A model generated the notes under the pieces. The model did not search any database, had not been told where the DNA came from, and was given only the letters and a program-made list of their open reading frames with translations. DNA of 22,767 bases from Gnetum montanum (lineage: Eukaryota; Streptophyta; Gnetopsida; Gnetales; Gnetaceae), in contig MNCI01008661.1 of NCBI GenBank assembly GCA_015680685.1, forward strand, positions 1 to 22,767, read 5' to 3'. A program made the translations under genes and the position numbers. The number at the start of each line of letters is the position of its first letter. Position 1 is the first letter of the stretch. This document shows, piece by piece, positions 20,733 to 22,767 of the stretch.

Positions 20733-21089
20733 TGATGAGTCATGTTTTATAGGGCTTCGATATTAGAGCCATGATGTCAGGGATCTAATATTACTCCTCC
20801 TGTGCTAGCCTATAAATACAACACTTGGGTGCAAAGTTGGAAAGTAGTAGAAAGAAGTAGAAGCAGTCAAAATTTTGTTAGTTTGCTTTCCAGTGCATGC
20901 CCACANCCTCATTGTGGACTAAGCCATACATGACAAAGCCACCACTAGTCCAAGTGGAAAGATAGCAAACTATGATCAAGGCATAACAATCTAGATGCAC
21001 AACTAGTTCCATCCAAGGAATTTAATCAAATCATGCATGAAAGCTTCTAATTTGTATGATTGGATGTAGGGGTACCTTGACACTCATCA
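20733..21089 (+). repeat. Element A 3' LTR, internally shortened around an undetermined base
   Basis: 20733-20905 matches the LTR start (TATA box at 20811-20818) and 20907-21089 matches the LTR end (compare 13067-13248). About 470 bp of LTR are missing between them, exactly at the single N (20906). It is either a true deletion with one bad base or, more likely, a collapsed assembly gap. Confidence 0.88.
20906..20906. other. Undetermined base, probable assembly join
   Basis: The only N in the window. It sits at the breakpoint in A's 3' LTR where the middle of the LTR is absent. Confidence 0.85.
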
Positions 21090-22215
21090 CATACTATGAA
21101 GTTTTAGAAGAGAGTTATAAAGTAGCATCTCAACCTTGAATCAAAACTATTAAAAAACCAATTTGGATTTATGACAAGGAGATCTACAATAAAAGCTATT
21201 TTCTTGATTTAACAATAAAAGGAAAGATTCAAAAAACATAGAGAAAATCTACATATGATCTTCAATGACTTGGAAAAACCATATGACATAGTGCCTAAAG
21301 TTTATTTGGTGGGCCTTACAAAGGGAAAACATCCTAATAAATATATTAAAATTATTCAAGACATGTATAAGGGGGCTACCACTAAAATTAGAATAGCTTG
21401 TAGAACAAATCTAATTTTCCAATCACAATAGGTGTACATCAAGGGTCTATGCGTAGCCCATACTTATTTATAATTATTATAGATGAGTTAACAAACAAAA
21501 TAGAAGATGAAATCCCTTGGTGTATGCTATTTGTAAATGATATTGTGTTGGTGGTTATAGGCCCATAATATATTGCTTCTAAAATGGAGAAATGGATATA
21601 TGCTTTAAAATTAAAAAGCTTAAACATTAGTAGAAGTATGATGGAATCTAAATAATTTCATTTCAACAATAGCATAAATAGTGTTAAAAAAAAGTAGCAA
21701 TTCAAGGCCAAAAAGTCTCTCATTGCAAATAGTTTTGCTACCTATGATTAGTGCTCCAATTAGAAGGTGAAATTGATAAAGGTACAAGAAATAGAATTGG
21801 GGCATAATCGTCAAAATAGAGATAGGTTAATAGTGTTCTATGTGAAAAGAATACCTATAAAACTAAAGTGAAAATTTTAAAAGACAACAATCAAGCCTAC
21901 TATCTAATATGGCCTTGAATGTCAAGTAGTACAAAAGAGGCATGAACAAAAAATCATTGTGACAAAAGGTGAATGCTTATATCAATGTTGTAAGTCACTA
22001 GAAGAGATAAACTGCATAAAACATTAACTTTTTCTAAAATAAGTTACAATAATGACAACTTAAATGGTTTTGGGCATGTGTAAAGAAGATCTAACAACAA
22101 GCGTATAACAAAAGAATACTACATCATTGTTCTAGGAAAGCCAACAAAAGGAAGACCAAAAAAGATATGGGAAAAACCATTTGGAGATGATTTAAAAAAA
22201 ACTTCAAATAACCAA
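21090..22215 (+). mobile_element. RTE-type LINE, downstream fragment: target duplication, RT palm and C-terminal part
   Basis: This continues the LINE interrupted at 4066; its first five bases are the right copy of A's CATAC duplication (21090-21094). It reads ERVI, NQFGFM (about 21155-21175), the palm motif FNDLEKPYD (21261-21287), KYIKIIQDMYKGATTKIRIA (21340-21396), and after a shift IGVHQGSMRSPYLF (21428-21469), DELTNKIEDEIPWCMLFVND (about 21482-21541). The usual FADD at the active site reads FVND, so a catalytic Asp is lost. Then come YALKLKSLNISRS, remnants of a thumb/C-terminal region, a GHV-like stretch near 22075 and KPTKGRPKKIWEK-like residues near 22139-22175. The motif order is that of plant RTE elements. 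No endonuclease domain was seen in the window. Multiple shifts and stops are present. Confidence 0.82.
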
Positions 22216-22395
22216 AGATCTAGTGGTAAGACACTTGATTTGAAAGCTCCAGGTCATGAGTTCAATTCTAGTAAATAATGCTAAGCTATATAAAGTTCTA
22301 ATCAGACTATATATCTTGGAGTGTATCTATGTTTCACTTATTTTGGATTTCATGACCCCAAAGATCTAGCTCTTTTTAACGATGAATGATGAGAA
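22216..22395 (+). mobile_element. Probable LINE 3' tail containing a tRNA-like segment
   Basis: Follows the last LINE codons. It includes a segment with tRNA-like box A and box B (22217-22275) and ends near 22380-22395 with GATGAATGATGAG, like the short trinucleotide tails of RTE elements. The boundary is inferred, and an independent SINE is the alternative. Confidence 0.4.
22217..22275 (+). repeat. tRNA-like (SINE-head-like) segment with box A and box B
   Basis: ATCTAGTGGTAAGA resembles the box A region of tRNA-Gly or tRNA-Glu (GTCTAGTGGTTAGGA). GAGTTCAATTCTAG, about 38 bp later, resembles box B GGTTCGATTCCCG with transitions. No acceptor stem pairing or clear anticodon arm was found, so it is not a tRNA gene. 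Confidence 0.4.
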
Positions 22396-22767
22396 AGAAC
22401 TCATGTAGCCAATCACATTTTGTTGTGACAATGCTAGGATGATGATGGTGGTGGTGGCTTCTAAGCCATTAATAGGTGGTATTAGTGGTTAGCTCATTTT
22501 GTTAGTTATGAGGCTGTCATTTCAAGTTATATCCTTCTATAATCCTTCTATGTCTCTTGGCTATATGCCTTTAGGTATACCTATAGTCAAATTATTTCAA
22601 GTTCAAACACCCCTTCCCCAGGCCACCACCACTATATTCTTCATGTTATTTTCTAAGTTTTACTAAGTACTATGTGTTGATAACCTTTCCCAAAGTAATT
22701 AATTCAACCTTTCCAACTAATGTTGTCAAAACCCAAAAACATGTCATTTTATTCTTTATGTTATTAT
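22396..22767. other. Unassigned AT-rich flank
   Basis: Only a short GATGATGGTGGTGGTGG run (22438-22454) stands out. No reading frame or repeat boundary was recognised. Confidence 0.45.

Larger units (their letters stand above)
4067..21089 (+). mobile_element. Element A: non-autonomous Athila-like LTR retrotransposon, host of nested element B
   Basis: The order is: 5' LTR (4067-4364 plus 12683-13248, split by element B), PBS (13250), degenerate gag (13381-15778), middle region, ORF2 (17819-20527), purine tract (20720-20732) and 3' LTR (20733-21089). Without B the element would be about 8.7 kb. No protease, reverse transcriptase, RNase H or integrase motif was seen in its 7.5-kb interior on either strand, so mobilisation would have needed an autonomous partner. 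The tRNA-Asp-type PBS and gag style point to the Athila/Tat side of Ty3/Gypsy; this is motif-based inference. The two LTRs differ at very roughly one base in six by eye, so the insertion is old. It disrupts an RTE-type LINE. Confidence 0.85.

Noticed and set aside
22217-22275. A tRNA gene
   Set aside because: Box A and box B are degenerate and no acceptor or anticodon stem pairs properly.

Overview
This is AT-rich nuclear DNA from a land plant. A plant-type DYW pentatricopeptide pseudogene, an RTE-type LINE and two old Ty3/Gypsy LTR elements fill most of it, and no intact gene is visible. The age and density of the elements suggest a very large repeat-rich genome such as a conifer, but that is inference and no species can be named.

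The main result is a three-layer nested insertion that can be resolved to the base. Layer 1 (oldest) is a plus-strand LINE of the plant RTE type, split into about 3820-4066 and 21090-22395. Layer 2, element A (plus strand, 4067-21089), is an LTR retrotransposon inserted in the LINE reverse transcriptase, flanked by the perfect 5-bp duplication CATAC (4062-4066, 21090-21094). Layer 3, element B (minus strand, 4365-12682), is another member of A's family, inserted in A's 5' LTR and flanked by the perfect duplication ACTTC (4360-4364, 12683-12687). A's 5' LTR is therefore split into 4067-4364 and 12683-13248.

A and B share one architecture: an LTR of about 860 bp with TATA box and AATAAA; a primer-binding site like that for tRNA-Asp, as in the Athila lineage; a degenerate gag with a CCHC-like knuckle; a non-coding middle region containing a second TATA box with U3-like motifs; a second long degenerate ORF (ORF2) with a globular N-terminal half and a long coiled-coil C-terminal half; a purine tract; and the 3' LTR. 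Neither copy shows protease, reverse transcriptase, RNase H or integrase. They look like a non-autonomous gag-bearing family whose second ORF stands where pol would be. B lacks about 0.9 kb present in A (end of gag plus intergenic DNA).

Left of the stack, 1-928 holds nothing recognised. A plus-strand arginine/serine/aspartate-rich pseudogene (about 929-1855) meets, tail to tail, a minus-strand DYW-class PPR pseudogene (about 1848-3610). Right of the stack, the LINE 3' end carries a tRNA-like segment (22217-22275), and the last 370 bases are unassigned. One undetermined base at 20906 in A's 3' LTR sits where about 470 bp of LTR are missing. All similarity statements are by-eye comparisons within the window or recalled family motifs; no search was run.
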